A stretch of 64,000 nucleotides of DNA from Eggerthella lenta DSM 2243 (GTDB taxonomy: Bacteria; Actinomycetota; Coriobacteriia; Coriobacteriales; Eggerthellaceae): contig NC_013204.1 of assembly GCF_000024265.1 (NCBI RefSeq), forward strand, positions 310,001-374,000. The letters run 5' to 3'. Positions 40,108 to 49,244 of this stretch are shown piece after piece. The position numbers and the translations under genes are program-made. Every line of letters begins with the position of its first letter. Positions within the stretch are counted from its first letter, which is position 1. The notes beneath the pieces were generated by a model that was not told the origin of the DNA, did no database searches, and worked only from the letters and a program-made list of their open reading frames with translations.

Positions 40108-41745
40108 GTGCGAGACGCAAGCGAACAGGCTGCATCGCCAGCCTCCGATGCGCAAGAAACCGCATCGCACACCCCGGTCGTCGAGCGTTTGACGGTCGAA
40201 GCCGATACGGGCACCACGGGGCCCATCGTCGTGCCGCACGAGAGCGACGGCAAAAAGCGCCGCGGCATCCGTTTCGGCTGGGACAACCTGACGTACACCA
40301 CGCGCGTCACGGCCGCGTTCGCCTTCATCGCGGCCATGACCGCGCTTGTGGCCATCGGCGTGCTGTCGTTCGTGTGGGAGCAGCACTTCCAGACGTATAC
40401 GCAGGCCAACATCTATAAACTCGCCGAATCCACGGCCGAGCAGATCGCGGAGATCTACTCGGATACGGGCACGCTCGACAACGTCGGCATCGCGACGGTT
40501 GCGGGCTATGCGGCAAAGCTGAACGGCGTGGGCGTCAAGATCTTCGACAACCAAACCGGCAGCGTCGTGTACGATTCCACGATTCCGCCCAGCGAAAACG
40601 GAAATGATATGCCGGGCAAGGACTACAGTCGAGGATCGCTCGCGCCTCCTCCCGGAGACAGCGACCAGCTGGCCATCGCCCCCATCATCACCGACAACGT
40701 CGCCGTCGGATCCGTCCACATGTGGGTGTACGGCTCCGAGGCGCTGCTCAGTCAGACCGACGAGGAATTCCGTAACAACTCGTACCAGGCCATGGTGTTC
40801 GCGACGGCGCTCGCCATCGTGCTGGCATCATGCATCGGCTTCTTGTTCGCACGTACGCTGGTCAGCCCCATCAACCGCATGACCACCACGGCGAAGGCCA
40901 TCAAGGAAGGCGACCTGTCGGCCCGCACCGAGCTGCACGGCGAGGACGAGATCGCGCACCTGGGCGAGACGTTCGATGCGATGGCCGACTCCATCGAGCG
41001 CGACCGCGAGCTGGAGCGCCGTCTGACCACCGACGTGGCACATGAGCTGCGTACGCCGCTGATGGCCATCCAATCCACCGTGGAAGCGATGGTGGACGGC
41101 GTGTTCGAGGCCGACGAGGAGCGCCTGGAAACCGTGAACTCCGAGGTGCAGCGCCTCAGCCGCCTGGTAGACGCCATCTTGAAGCTTTCGCGTTTGGAGA
41201 GCCGCTCTACGCCCATGAAGAAGGAAGTGGTCAATGTGGGCGAGCTGATCGCCGGCATCGTGGCCACGCACGAGGCGTTCGTAGCCGATTCCGGCCTCAC
41301 GCTGAAGTACGAGATGGAGCAAGGCGTGCGCGTGCTGGGCGACGCGGACATGATTCGCCAGGCAACCGCCAACCTCATCTCGAACGCGGTTCGTTACACG
41401 TCCGAAGGGGGCTTGGTTACCGTGCGCGTGAAGCGCGGCGACATCATGGCGTCCATCAGCGTGCAGGACACGGGCATCGGCCTCACGCCCGACGAGGCGA
41501 AGATGGTGTTCTCGCGCTTTTGGCGCGCCGACGCGGGACGCACGCGCGAGAGCGGCGGCCTGGGCATCGGCTTGTCCGTGGTGAAGGAGATCGTCGAGCG
41601 CCACAACGGCTGGGTGCAGGTGGAAGGCCGCAAGGGAGAGGGCGCATGCTTCACCATTCACATCCCGCTGTACCAGGGTGACGAGCAGCAGCGCGGGCAG
41701 AAATCGCAAAAATCGCGTGGGAAGTCGCGTAAAGACCAGAAATAG
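40108..41745 (+). CDS. Sensor histidine kinase
   Basis: 545 residues. A hydrophilic N-terminus (~65) precedes TM1 (VTAAFAFIAAMTALVAIGVLSFVW), an extracytoplasmic sensor (~95-215), TM2 (AMVFATALAIVLASCIGFLFA), a HAMP domain, and a HisKA dimerisation helix with TDVAHELRTPL (phospho-His). The ATPase has N box NLISNAVRY, DTGIGL and GGLGIGLSVVKEIVE. GTG start at 40108. The C-terminus is a Lys/Ser/Gln-rich tail. The signal is not known. Confidence 0.94.
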   Translation: MRDASEQAASPASDAQETASHTPVVERLTVEADTGTTGPIVVPHESDGKKRRGIRFGWDNLTYTTRVTAAFAFIAAMTALVAIGVLSFVWEQHFQTYTQANIYKLAESTAEQIAEIYSDTGTLDNVGIATVAGYAAKLNGVGVKIFDNQTGSVVYDSTIPPSENGNDMPGKDYSRGSLAPPPGDSDQLAIAPIITDNVAVGSVHMWVYGSEALLSQTDEEFRNNSYQAMVFATALAIVLASCIGFLFARTLVSPINRMTTTAKAIKEGDLSARTELHGEDEIAHLGETFDAMADSIERDRELERRLTTDVAHELRTPLMAIQSTVEAMVDGVFEADEERLETVNSEVQRLSRLVDAILKLSRLESRSTPMKKEVVNVGELIAGIVATHEAFVADSGLTLKYEMEQGVRVLGDADMIRQATANLISNAVRYTSEGGLVTVRVKRGDIMASISVQDTGIGLTPDEAKMVFSRFWRADAGRTRESGGLGIGLSVVKEIVERHNGWVQVEGRKGEGACFTIHIPLYQGDEQQRGQKSQKSRGKSRKDQK

Positions 41746-41827
41746 ACGATAATAGGGCGCGCCGACGGAGAAGGGGAGCGCCGGGTGCCGCAGAGCGGCG
41801 TTTCGAGAGAGCAACGAAAGGACCAGC

Positions 41828-42706
41828 ATGACCGGAATCGACATCAAGCCTGATGCACAAGGGAAAGTCCGCGATCTGTACGATCTGGGCGACAAGCTGC
41901 TGCTTGTGGCGACGGACCGCATCTCGGCGTTCGATTACATCCTGGAAGACGAGATCCCCCACAAGGGCGCGGTGCTCACGCAGCTGTCGTGCTTCTGGTT
42001 CGAGCTTCTGGACGGCGTGGTGGAGAACCATCTCATCTCCTCCGACGTGGCCGACCTGCCCGAGCAGTTCCAGCCGTACGCCGACTACCTGCGCGGCCGC
42101 TTCATGCTGGTGAAGAAGGCCGACATGTTCCCCGCCGAGTGCATTGTGCGCGGCTACCTGGCCGGCAGCGGCCTCAAAGAGTACCAGAAGCAGGGCACTG
42201 TGTGCGGCATCCAGCTGCCCGAGGGCCTGGTGAACTCGTCGAAGCTTCCCGAGCCCATCTTCACGCCCTCGACGAAGGCCGAGATCGGCGACCACGACGA
42301 GAACATCAGCTACGAGCGCCTCGTGGAGATCATCGGCGAGGACGACGCTTCGCAGCTGCGCGACCTTGCGCTGAAGGTATACACCACGGCGCGCGACCAC
42401 GCGGCCGAGCGCGGCGTGATCATCGCCGACACGAAGTTCGAGTTCGGCCGCCTGAACGGCCAGATCATCCTGGCCGACGAGGTGCTGACGCCCGATTCGT
42501 CCCGCTTCTGGCCGGGCGATGAGTACGCCGAGGGCAAGGACCAGCCCAGCTTCGACAAGCAGTTCGTGCGCGACTGGCTGAACGCCAACTGGGATCGTCA
42601 GGGCAACCTGCCCCGCCTGCCCCAGGACATCATCGACCGCACCAGCGAGAAGTACATCCAGGCCTACGAGAAGATCACGGGTAGAACTTTCGTTCCGTTT
42701 GCCTAA
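41828..42706 (+). CDS. purC: Phosphoribosylaminoimidazole-succinocarboxamide synthase
   Basis: ATP-dependent condensation of CAIR with aspartate in purine synthesis. 292 residues with GKVRDLYDLGDKLLLVATDRISAFDYIL (phosphate loop region), AECIVRGYLAGSGLKEYQ, EPIFTPSTKAEIGDHDENIS and IIADTKFEFG. It follows the histidine kinase with GATAAT (41748-41753) as a likely -10. GAAAGGACC precedes the ATG. A covarying hairpin lies between it and the next gene. Confidence 0.95.
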   Translation: MTGIDIKPDAQGKVRDLYDLGDKLLLVATDRISAFDYILEDEIPHKGAVLTQLSCFWFELLDGVVENHLISSDVADLPEQFQPYADYLRGRFMLVKKADMFPAECIVRGYLAGSGLKEYQKQGTVCGIQLPEGLVNSSKLPEPIFTPSTKAEIGDHDENISYERLVEIIGEDDASQLRDLALKVYTTARDHAAERGVIIADTKFEFGRLNGQIILADEVLTPDSSRFWPGDEYAEGKDQPSFDKQFVRDWLNANWDRQGNLPRLPQDIIDRTSEKYIQAYEKITGRTFVPFA

Positions 42707-42723
42707 CGGCATCCGGAACTTCT

Positions 42724-42841
42724 CGACGCTGCGAGGCGTTGAGGCGTCCGGCCTTGCCGCTCCAAGCTTCGCTCACGTGCAAAAGCACGCTTCGCAAAGC
42801 TTTCACGACAATTCCGGGCACCTCAACGCCTCTCGCTGACT
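42724..42841. repeat. Covarying hairpin element, copy 3 (after purC)
   Basis: The core 42733-42832 has outer arms GAGGCGTTGAGG/CCTCAACGCCTC and an inner tip CACGTGC-AAAA-GCACGC. Flanks GACGCTGCG and CTCGCTGACT and the inner CTCCAAG and CTTTCACG match copies 1-2, but its outer arms have a third sequence, again self-complementary. Confidence 0.85.
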
Positions 42842-42888
42842 TTGACGGACCTGCGAGGTTCGAGGCAATCAACAAGGAGCAATAACCC

Positions 42889-43518
42889 ATGTCCCAGCGT
42901 AACCCTATGAACGACCGGTACCAGACCGACGAGCATCGCGGCCAGACGCGCAAGAGCGCGGCCACCATGAAGCCGAAGACGAAGGCGGCTTCGTCGGTGC
43001 GCATCCAGCCCACCGTGAAGACGAAGCAGCAGAAGAAGGCTGACAAGAAGGCCGCACGAGCGAAGCAGACCGAGATCGATCGGCAGTACTACAACCCGCC
43101 CACGCCGGAATACAAGCGTCTTCGCAAAATCTGGTGGGGTCTTTTGATCGGCGCCATCGTGATGACGGCTATGTCGTGGTTCGGCCGCGCCTTCCTGCCC
43201 GAGGTGGGAACCTATGTGGTGCTGGGCCTGGCCTATGTGTGCATCATCGGCGCCTTATACGTGGACTTCTCGAAAATCCGCAAGGTGCGACGCGCCTATC
43301 AGGAAGAGATGATGTCCAAAAAAACCAAGGAGATGCGCGCAGCAGAAAAGCAGCAGAAGGCCGCGCAGCGCGCCGCCAAGCAGAAGGTGGAGGAGGCTCC
43401 GGCCGTGGAGGAGGCGCCTAAGAAGCGCGGCCTGTTCGGCAACGGGTTCCGCCTGCCGAAGAAGCAGGAGGCCGAGCCGATGGAGGCGAAAACTTCCGAC
43501 AAGGATTCGACGAAGTAA
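42889..43518 (+). CDS. Small basic membrane protein, unrecognised
   Basis: 209 residues. A very basic N-terminus (~75, many Lys/Arg/Gln: KTKQQKKADKKAARAKQ), two helices (IWWGLLIGAIVMTAMSWFG and VVLGLAYVCIIGALYVDF), then a charged Lys/Glu/Ala tail. The tail ends 10 nt before the purL start. I do not recognise the family, though DUF-type proteins like this sit before purL in several Coriobacteriia. The real start is the ATG after AAGGAGCAATAACCC. Confidence 0.75.
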   Translation: MSQRNPMNDRYQTDEHRGQTRKSAATMKPKTKAASSVRIQPTVKTKQQKKADKKAARAKQTEIDRQYYNPPTPEYKRLRKIWWGLLIGAIVMTAMSWFGRAFLPEVGTYVVLGLAYVCIIGALYVDFSKIRKVRRAYQEEMMSKKTKEMRAAEKQQKAAQRAAKQKVEEAPAVEEAPKKRGLFGNGFRLPKKQEAEPMEAKTSDKDSTK

Positions 43519-43528
43519 GGTGGGGACC

Positions 43529-46500
43529 ATGGTTTCTCGTGTCTACGTGGAGAAGAAGCCCGGCTTCGACGGGGAGGCGAAGCAGCTGAAAGAGGAGCTG
43601 CGCAGCCTGCTGGGCGTCGGCGCGCTTGAGAATCTCCGCATGGTGAATCGCTACGACGTGGAGGGGATCTCGGACGAGCTGTTCGCTCAGTGCGTGCCCA
43701 CCGTGTTCAGCGAGCCGCAGTCCGACATCGCGACGCTGGAGATGCCCGAGGCGAACGGGGTGGCGGTGTTCGCCGTGGAGTACCTTCCCGGCCAGTTCGA
43801 CCAGCGCGCCGATTCTGCAAGCGAATGCATCCAGCTGATCAGCCAGGGCGAGCGCCCCGAGGTGCGCAGCGCGAAGGTGTACATGCTGGAGGGCGCGCTG
43901 TCCGACGAGGACGTCGCCGCCATCAAGCACTACGTGATCAACCCCATCGAAGCGCGCGAGGCGTCGCTTGATGTGCGCGAGACGCTGCACCTGGAACAGC
44001 CCGTGCCGGGCATGGTGGAGACGGTGGACGGGTTCCTGGAGCTGGACGAGGCGGGCCTGGCGGCGTTCATCGCCGACCGCGGCCTGGCCATGGACCTGGC
44101 CGACATCGCGTTCTGCCAGCAGTACTTCGCCGAAGAGGGGCGCAACCCCACCATCACCGAAATCAAGATGATCGACACGTACTGGTCCGATCACTGCCGC
44201 CACACCACGTTCGGCACCGTGCTGGACAACGTGGCAGTGGAGGACGAGGCCGTGCAGGCCGCGTTCGAGAAGTACCTTGAGATGCGCCACGAGCTGGGCC
44301 GCGACGAGAAGCCGGTGTGCCTCATGGACATGGGCACCATCGGCGCGCGCTGGCTGAAGGCGAAGGGCGTGCTGACCGGCCTCGACGAGTCCGAGGAGAT
44401 CAACGCCTGCACCGTGAAGTGCAAGGTGGACGTGGACGGCGAAGAGCAGGACTGGCTGTACCTGTTCAAGAACGAGACGCACAACCATCCTACCGAAATC
44501 GAGCCGTTCGGCGGCGCAGCCACCTGCGTGGGCGGCGCCATCCGCGACCCCTTGTCGGGCCGCAGCTACGTCTACCAGGCCATGCGCGTGACGGGCGCGG
44601 CCGACCCGCTGGTTCCCGTGAGCGAGACGCTGCCGGGCAAGCTGCCGCAGCGCAAGCTGGTGACCACCGCGGCCGCGGGCTACTCTTCGTACGGCAACCA
44701 GATCGGCTTGGCAACCGGCCAGGTGAACGAGCTGTACCATCCCGGCTACGCCGCGAAGCGCATGGAGATCGGCGCCGTGGTGGGCGCCACGCCGGCCGAC
44801 CACGTGCGTCGCGAGACGCCCGCTCCGGGCGACGTGGTGGTGCTGCTGGGCGGCCGCACGGGCCGCGACGGCATCGGCGGCGCCACGGGCTCCTCGAAGG
44901 CGCACAAGCTGGAATCGCTCGAGAGCTGCGGCGCCGAGGTGCAGAAGGGCAACGCGCCCGTGGAGCGCAAGATCCAGCGCCTGTTCCGTCGGGGCGACGC
45001 CTGCAAGCTGATCAAGCGCTGCAACGACTTCGGCGCGGGCGGCGTGTCCGTGGCCATCGGCGAGCTGGCCGACGGCCTGTTCATCGACCTCAACAAGGTG
45101 CCGAAGAAGTACGACGGCCTTGACGGCACCGAGCTGGCCATCTCCGAGAGCCAGGAGCGCATGGCCGTTGCCCTGGCGGCCGAGGACGTGGACGAGTTCA
45201 TCGGCTACGCGCACGAGGAGAACCTCGAAGCAACCCCCATCGCCACGGTGACGGAGGAGGCGCGCGTGCGCATGGAGTGGAACGGCGCCGTCATCGTGGA
45301 CGTGAGCCGCGACTTCCTCAACAGCAACGGCGCGGCGAAGCACCAGGACGTGCGCGTGCTGCCGGGTGGAACGTACGAGCGCACCTGGGCGGGCGACACG
45401 CTGGCCGAGCGCATGAACGCGCTGGTCACCGACTTGAACGTGTGCTCGAACAAGGGCCTGTCCGAGCGCTTCGACTCCACCATCGGCGCGGGCACGGTGC
45501 TCATGCCGTTCGGCGGGTCGCGCCAGCTGACGCCGGCGATGGCCATGGTGGCGAAGCTGCCCGTGTTCGGCGAGACCACCACGGTCAGCGGCATGGCCTG
45601 GGGCTTCAACCCCTACCTCACCGAGGCGAACCAGTTCACCGGCTCGTACATCGCCGTGGTGGAGAGCGTGGCGCGCCTCGTGGCCGCCGGCTTCTTCCAC
45701 AAGGACATGTACCTGACGTTCCAGGAGTACTTCGAGAAGCTGCGCGACGAGCCCGAGCGCTGGGGCAAGCCCGCCGCCGCCGTGCTGGGCGCGCTGATGG
45801 CGCAGGTGGACCTGGGTATCGGCTCCATCGGCGGCAAGGACTCCATGTCGGGCAGTTTCGAGCAGCTGGACGTGCCGCCCACGCTGGTGTCGTTCGCCAC
45901 GGCCATCGGCTCGGTGGATCGCGCGACGTCGCCCGAGTTCAAGCAGGCGGGCAGCCGCGTGGTGCGCATCGCGCCCGCGTCGTACGACGGTGTCACGCCC
46001 GACGCCGCCGGCTTGGTGGAGGCGTTCGAGCTGGTGGAGCGCTTGATCGGCGACGGTGCGGCGCTGGCCGTGTCCACGCCGGGATACGGCGCGACGGCTG
46101 AGGCTCTGTTCAAGATGAGCGTGGGCAACGGCATCGGCGTGAAGCTGACTGATTCGGTGACGGCCGACGAGCTGTTCGCCCCGTCGTACGGCAGCTTCCT
46201 CGTGGAGCTGGCTCCGTGCGTGGAGCTGCCGCATGCGTCCGACGTCGTGCGCGTGGACGAGGTGGGCGAGACGACCGAGGCCTACGAGTTCGCCGCCTGC
46301 GGCGAGGTCATCGACCTGGTCGGGTTGCAGGAAGCGTGGGAGGGCCACCTCGAGTCGGTGTTCCCGTACCGCGCCGAGGGCGATGCCGTGGAAACGGTGT
46401 CCTTCACCAGTGCCGCGCCGCTGGTGTACAACGGCACCATCGCGCGCCCGCGCGTCATCATCCCCGTGTTCCCGGGCAACAACTGCGAGTACGATTCGGC

Positions 46501-47245
46501 GCGCGCCTTCGAGCAGGCGGGAGCTGTGGCCGAGACGCTCATCATCAACAATCTGACCCCCGACAAGGTGGCCGAGAGCACCGAGGCGCTGGTGAAGGCC
46601 ATCGAGAACAGCCAGATCATCATGATCCCCGGCGGGTTCTCCGGCGGCGACGAGCCCGACGGCTCGGCCAAGTTCATCACGGCGTTCTTCCGCGCTCCGG
46701 CCGTCACCGAAGCGGTGCGCGACCTGCTGCAGAACCGCGACGGCCTCATGCTGGGCATCTGCAACGGTTTCCAGGCGCTCGTGAAGTTGGGTCTCGTGCC
46801 GTTCGGCGACATCCGCCCCATGGACGAGGAGTGCCCCACGCTCACGTTCAACACCATCGGTCGTCATCAGAGCCGTCTGGTGCGCACGCGCGTGGCATCG
46901 AACCTGTCGCCGTGGCTGAGCCGCTGCGAGGTGGGCGACATCCATACGGTGCCCGTGAGCCACGGCGAGGGCCGCTTCGTCGCGTCGCCCGAGCTGGCGG
47001 CCCAGTTGGCTGCGAACGGCCAGATCGCCACGCAGTACGTGGACGAGCAGGGCGTGCCGTCGATGAGCCTTGACGTGAACCCGAACGGATCGGTACTGGC
47101 CATCGAGGGCATCACCAGCCCCGACGGCCGCATCCTCGGCAAGATGGGCCACAGCGAGCGCCGCGGCTACGGTCTGTACCAGAACGTCCCCGGCGACCGC
47201 TACCAGCAGCTGTTCGAGGGCGGCGTGGGTTACTTCACGGACTAG
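43529..47245 (+). CDS. purL: Phosphoribosylformylglycinamidine synthase (single-chain, glutaminase fused)
   Basis: Large FGAM synthase of ~1238 residues combining the PurS-like N-terminal part, the two PurL synthetase halves and the C-terminal PurQ-type glutamine amidotransferase. Visible: KMIDTYWSDHCRHTTFGT, FKNETHNHPTEIEPFGGAATCVGGAIRD, FGAGGVSVAIGEL, GGKDSMSG, and in the amidotransferase PGGFSGGDE, LGICNGFQALVKLG (nucleophile Cys) and SHGEGRF. ATG 43529 is preferred over GTG 43520 as it is 4 nt after GGGG. A weak terminator follows. Confidence 0.95.
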   Translation: MVSRVYVEKKPGFDGEAKQLKEELRSLLGVGALENLRMVNRYDVEGISDELFAQCVPTVFSEPQSDIATLEMPEANGVAVFAVEYLPGQFDQRADSASECIQLISQGERPEVRSAKVYMLEGALSDEDVAAIKHYVINPIEAREASLDVRETLHLEQPVPGMVETVDGFLELDEAGLAAFIADRGLAMDLADIAFCQQYFAEEGRNPTITEIKMIDTYWSDHCRHTTFGTVLDNVAVEDEAVQAAFEKYLEMRHELGRDEKPVCLMDMGTIGARWLKAKGVLTGLDESEEINACTVKCKVDVDGEEQDWLYLFKNETHNHPTEIEPFGGAATCVGGAIRDPLSGRSYVYQAMRVTGAADPLVPVSETLPGKLPQRKLVTTAAAGYSSYGNQIGLATGQVNELYHPGYAAKRMEIGAVVGATPADHVRRETPAPGDVVVLLGGRTGRDGIGGATGSSKAHKLESLESCGAEVQKGNAPVERKIQRLFRRGDACKLIKRCNDFGAGGVSVAIGELADGLFIDLNKVPKKYDGLDGTELAISESQERMAVALAAEDVDEFIGYAHEENLEATPIATVTEEARVRMEWNGAVIVDVSRDFLNSNGAAKHQDVRVLPGGTYERTWAGDTLAERMNALVTDLNVCSNKGLSERFDSTIGAGTVLMPFGGSRQLTPAMAMVAKLPVFGETTTVSGMAWGFNPYLTEANQFTGSYIAVVESVARLVAAGFFHKDMYLTFQEYFEKLRDEPERWGKPAAAVLGALMAQVDLGIGSIGGKDSMSGSFEQLDVPPTLVSFATAIGSVDRATSPEFKQAGSRVVRIAPASYDGVTPDAAGLVEAFELVERLIGDGAALAVSTPGYGATAEALFKMSVGNGIGVKLTDSVTADELFAPSYGSFLVELAPCVELPHASDVVRVDEVGETTEAYEFAACGEVIDLVGLQEAWEGHLESVFPYRAEGDAVETVSFTSAAPLVYNGTIARPRVIIPVFPGNNCEYDSARAFEQAGAVAETLIINNLTPDKVAESTEALVKAIENSQIIMIPGGFSGGDEPDGSAKFITAFFRAPAVTEAVRDLLQNRDGLMLGICNGFQALVKLGLVPFGDIRPMDEECPTLTFNTIGRHQSRLVRTRVASNLSPWLSRCEVGDIHTVPVSHGEGRFVASPELAAQLAANGQIATQYVDEQGVPSMSLDVNPNGSVLAIEGITSPDGRILGKMGHSERRGYGLYQNVPGDRYQQLFEGGVGYFTD

Positions 47246-47269
47246 GGGCTTCTCGCATCAAGTTTTCTC

Positions 47270-47300
47270 GCGCGGCGCATCTTCGGGTGCGCCGCGCTTG
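47270..47300 (+). terminator. Hairpin after purL
   Basis: GCGCGGCGCA and TGCGCCGCGC pair over 9 nt, followed by TT. The -10 TATACT (47303-47308) of the next gene comes directly after. Confidence 0.6.
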
Positions 47301-47339
47301 CTATACTGGTTGAAAAAGGCCTCGCGGAAAGGCGGCTTC

Positions 47340-47594
47340 ATGAAGATACTGGGTTTGGGTGTTCCGGAAATGCTCATCATGCTGATGTTGCTGGTGCCCG
47401 TCGCACTCGTGGTCGCGCTCATCGTGGTGTTGGCGAAGCGCGCCGGCAGCCAACAGCCTTTGCCCGATGAGCGCCAGCGCGCGAGCGCGCTTGCCTACCA
47501 GCGTCTTTCGCAGCTTGACGACCTGTATAAACGCGGCGCCATCACCGAAGAAGAGTACGCGTTGAAAAAGCAGGAGTGTATGCGCGATCTGTAA
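47340..47594 (+). CDS. Small SHOCT-domain membrane protein
   Basis: 84 residues: one membrane helix (EMLIMLMLLVPVALVVALIVVLA) then a SHOCT motif (RLSQLDDLYKRGAITEEEYALKKQECM), a short helical-hairpin found at protein ends. GGAAAGG precedes the ATG. It likely shares a transcript with the next two small genes. Confidence 0.8.
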   Translation: MKILGLGVPEMLIMLMLLVPVALVVALIVVLAKRAGSQQPLPDERQRASALAYQRLSQLDDLYKRGAITEEEYALKKQECMRDL

Positions 47595-47617
47595 GCCTGA
47601 TCGGAAAGGCGGCTCTC

Positions 47618-47839
47618 ATGGGGTTCATGGATGGGTTCGAGCGCGGGTTGTCTGGCAATTACCGTTACGAGATCGCGGGGAAGGCGGTGGTCTGCTCGCA
47701 TTGCGGCGGCGAGGAATTCGATGAGCGCTCGGGGCAATTGAACACAGCCGGCGCGTCGCTTCTCAACCTCGATTGGGCCAACGCGACCGCGCGTGTGCTT
47801 GTATGCCAAAGCTGCGGTCATTTGGAATGGTTTCTTTAG
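47618..47839 (+). CDS. Zinc-ribbon protein, unrecognised
   Basis: 73 residues with two CxxC knuckles, CSHCGGEEF and CQSCGHLEWFL, the pattern of a small DNA- or nucleic-acid-binding zinc ribbon. GGAAAGG is upstream. Between the knuckles is NTAGASLLNLDWANATARVLV, a hydrophobic strand. The function is not known. Confidence 0.75.
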   Translation: MGFMDGFERGLSGNYRYEIAGKAVVCSHCGGEEFDERSGQLNTAGASLLNLDWANATARVLVCQSCGHLEWFL

Positions 47840-47846
47840 GAGGAGC

Positions 47847-48596
47847 ATGGATCCCGAATTCGTCAACCTAACCCCCGAGAACCTTGCCGACGAGCATCTT
47901 TCCTGCATCATTCGCGTCAGGAAGCCCCATCCCGGCGTCGAGGCGAAGCGCCAATGGCTCGCCGATCGGCTGCGCGAAGGCCATGTGTTCCGAAAGCTGC
48001 AGGTGAAAGACCCGGTTTTCATCGAGTACGCGCCGCTTGAAACGGCGTGGGTTCCCGTGCTGGGCGACAACTACCTGTACGTGTACTGCCTCTGGGCGTA
48101 CGGTGCCGGCAAGGGCAAAGGCTACGGGCGCGCGCTCATGGAGTACTGCCTGGCCGACGCGCGAGTGCAAGGCAAGTCGGGCGTGTGCCTGCTGGGGGCG
48201 AAGAAGCAGAAGGCGTGGCTGACCGATCAGGCGTTCGCGCGGAAGTTCGGCTTCGAAGTGGTCGACGCTACCGACGACGGCTACGAGTTGCTGGCTCTGT
48301 CGTTCGACGGGACGGTGCCGCGGTTCGCGCCGCACGCGAAAGCCCAGGCTATCGACAGCGACGAGCTGACGATCTACTACGATTTCCAGTGCCCTTACGT
48401 GCCCGAGCGCATCGAGGCGATCCGGCGGTATTGCGAGGCGAACGACGTGCCGCTGACGCTCATCCAAGTGGATTCGCTGCAAAAGGCGAAGGAGCTGCCC
48501 GGCGTCTTTAACAACTGGGGCGTGTTCTACAAAGGGAAGTTCGAGACGGTGAACGTTCTGGATACCACGTACCTCAAGAGGATCCTCAAGAAATAG
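47847..48596 (+). CDS. GNAT acetyltransferase with C-terminal YoaP domain
   Basis: 249 residues. The N-terminal GNAT fold contains YVYCLWAYGAGKGKGYGRALMEYCL (acetyl-CoA loop, G/A-x-G-x-G-x-A pattern) and KKQKAWLTDQAFARKFGFEVVD. The C-terminal ~70 residues (ELTIYYDFQCPYVPERIEAIRRYCEANDVPLTLIQVDS..., VFNNWGVFYKGKFETVNVL) match the YoaP family, a thioredoxin-like addition. The CP in place of CxxC means a single cysteine is left. RBS AGGAGG. The acetyl acceptor is unknown. Confidence 0.85.
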   Translation: MDPEFVNLTPENLADEHLSCIIRVRKPHPGVEAKRQWLADRLREGHVFRKLQVKDPVFIEYAPLETAWVPVLGDNYLYVYCLWAYGAGKGKGYGRALMEYCLADARVQGKSGVCLLGAKKQKAWLTDQAFARKFGFEVVDATDDGYELLALSFDGTVPRFAPHAKAQAIDSDELTIYYDFQCPYVPERIEAIRRYCEANDVPLTLIQVDSLQKAKELPGVFNNWGVFYKGKFETVNVLDTTYLKRILKK

Positions 48597-48603
48597 GAGC
48601 GTT

Positions 48604-48894
48604 GCAGACGCGACAACTCACGGTGTCCTGCGCATCATCCAGTCCGTTCCCTCTCCGAAGGCCGAGCCTTTCAAGCTATGGCTCGCCCAGGTTGGCGCCG
48701 AGCGCATCGAGGAAACCGTCGATCCCGAACAGGGAATCGATCGCGCGTTCGAGCTGGTGCTCAACATGCTTGCCGATGCGCTGAGCGACGTCGAGGCCCT
48801 GGAGGCGGGGATGTCCAGCAGCACCGCCCTGAGCGATGTCAGCACCCAGGAGCTGCTCTCGCGCCTTCGCCGTCGGACATCCCCAGCCCATTGA
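48604..48894 (+). pseudogene. DinD/Bro-N-type antirepressor remnant
   Basis: Without a start codon, this frame reads GVLRIIQSVPSPKAEPFKLWLAQVGAERIEETVDPEQGIDRA, a clear match to the Bro-N domain of DinD-like/phage antirepressor proteins. It then jumps to FELVLNMLADAL, which resembles the later TELVLNMLAEA segment of DinD, so a middle section is missing. The end (...STQELLSRLRRRTSPAH) is not recognised. 5'-truncated and internally deleted; presumably a relic of a prophage or mobile element. Confidence 0.65.
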
Positions 48895-49244
48895 GCACGT
48901 AGGAGTCGCTGGACGTCCAACAGCGGTTCGCATCCTCGCACTCTTCGCTGCAAGCTCCGGGCGCGAATCGCCGGCGAGCGGCATCGCCCGTGTGCGCTCG
49001 TCGGCTCTGCGCAGCGCGGGTTCGCCGTATGTTGGCGGCTTCGTTCGGGCGCGATCGGGCTTGCCGCTCGCGTGCTTCTTCGCCGCCGCTTGCGGGTCGC
49101 TTTCGTTCTCTGCTGCTCGCTGACCGAGCGAGGCGCTACGCCCGCCATCGGTCGGCTTCGGCGGCATCGGTTCCGTGATTGAATGGCGCATCTTTTAACC
49201 GAAAACGCTCGAAGGCCTGGCGGCCCCAGAGCGGAGAAGGGAGT
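48895..49244. other. Intergenic region, nothing recognised
   Basis: About 350 bp of GC-rich sequence between the Bro-N relic and the MFS gene. Frames through it give only Arg/Ala/Ser-rich peptides without starts. It may be further decayed DNA from the same relic. Confidence 0.5.

Noticed and set aside
48895-49244. Hypothetical genes between the Bro-N relic and the MFS gene
   Set aside because: Frames overlap on both strands with no motif; the real MFS start is the ATG at 49245.
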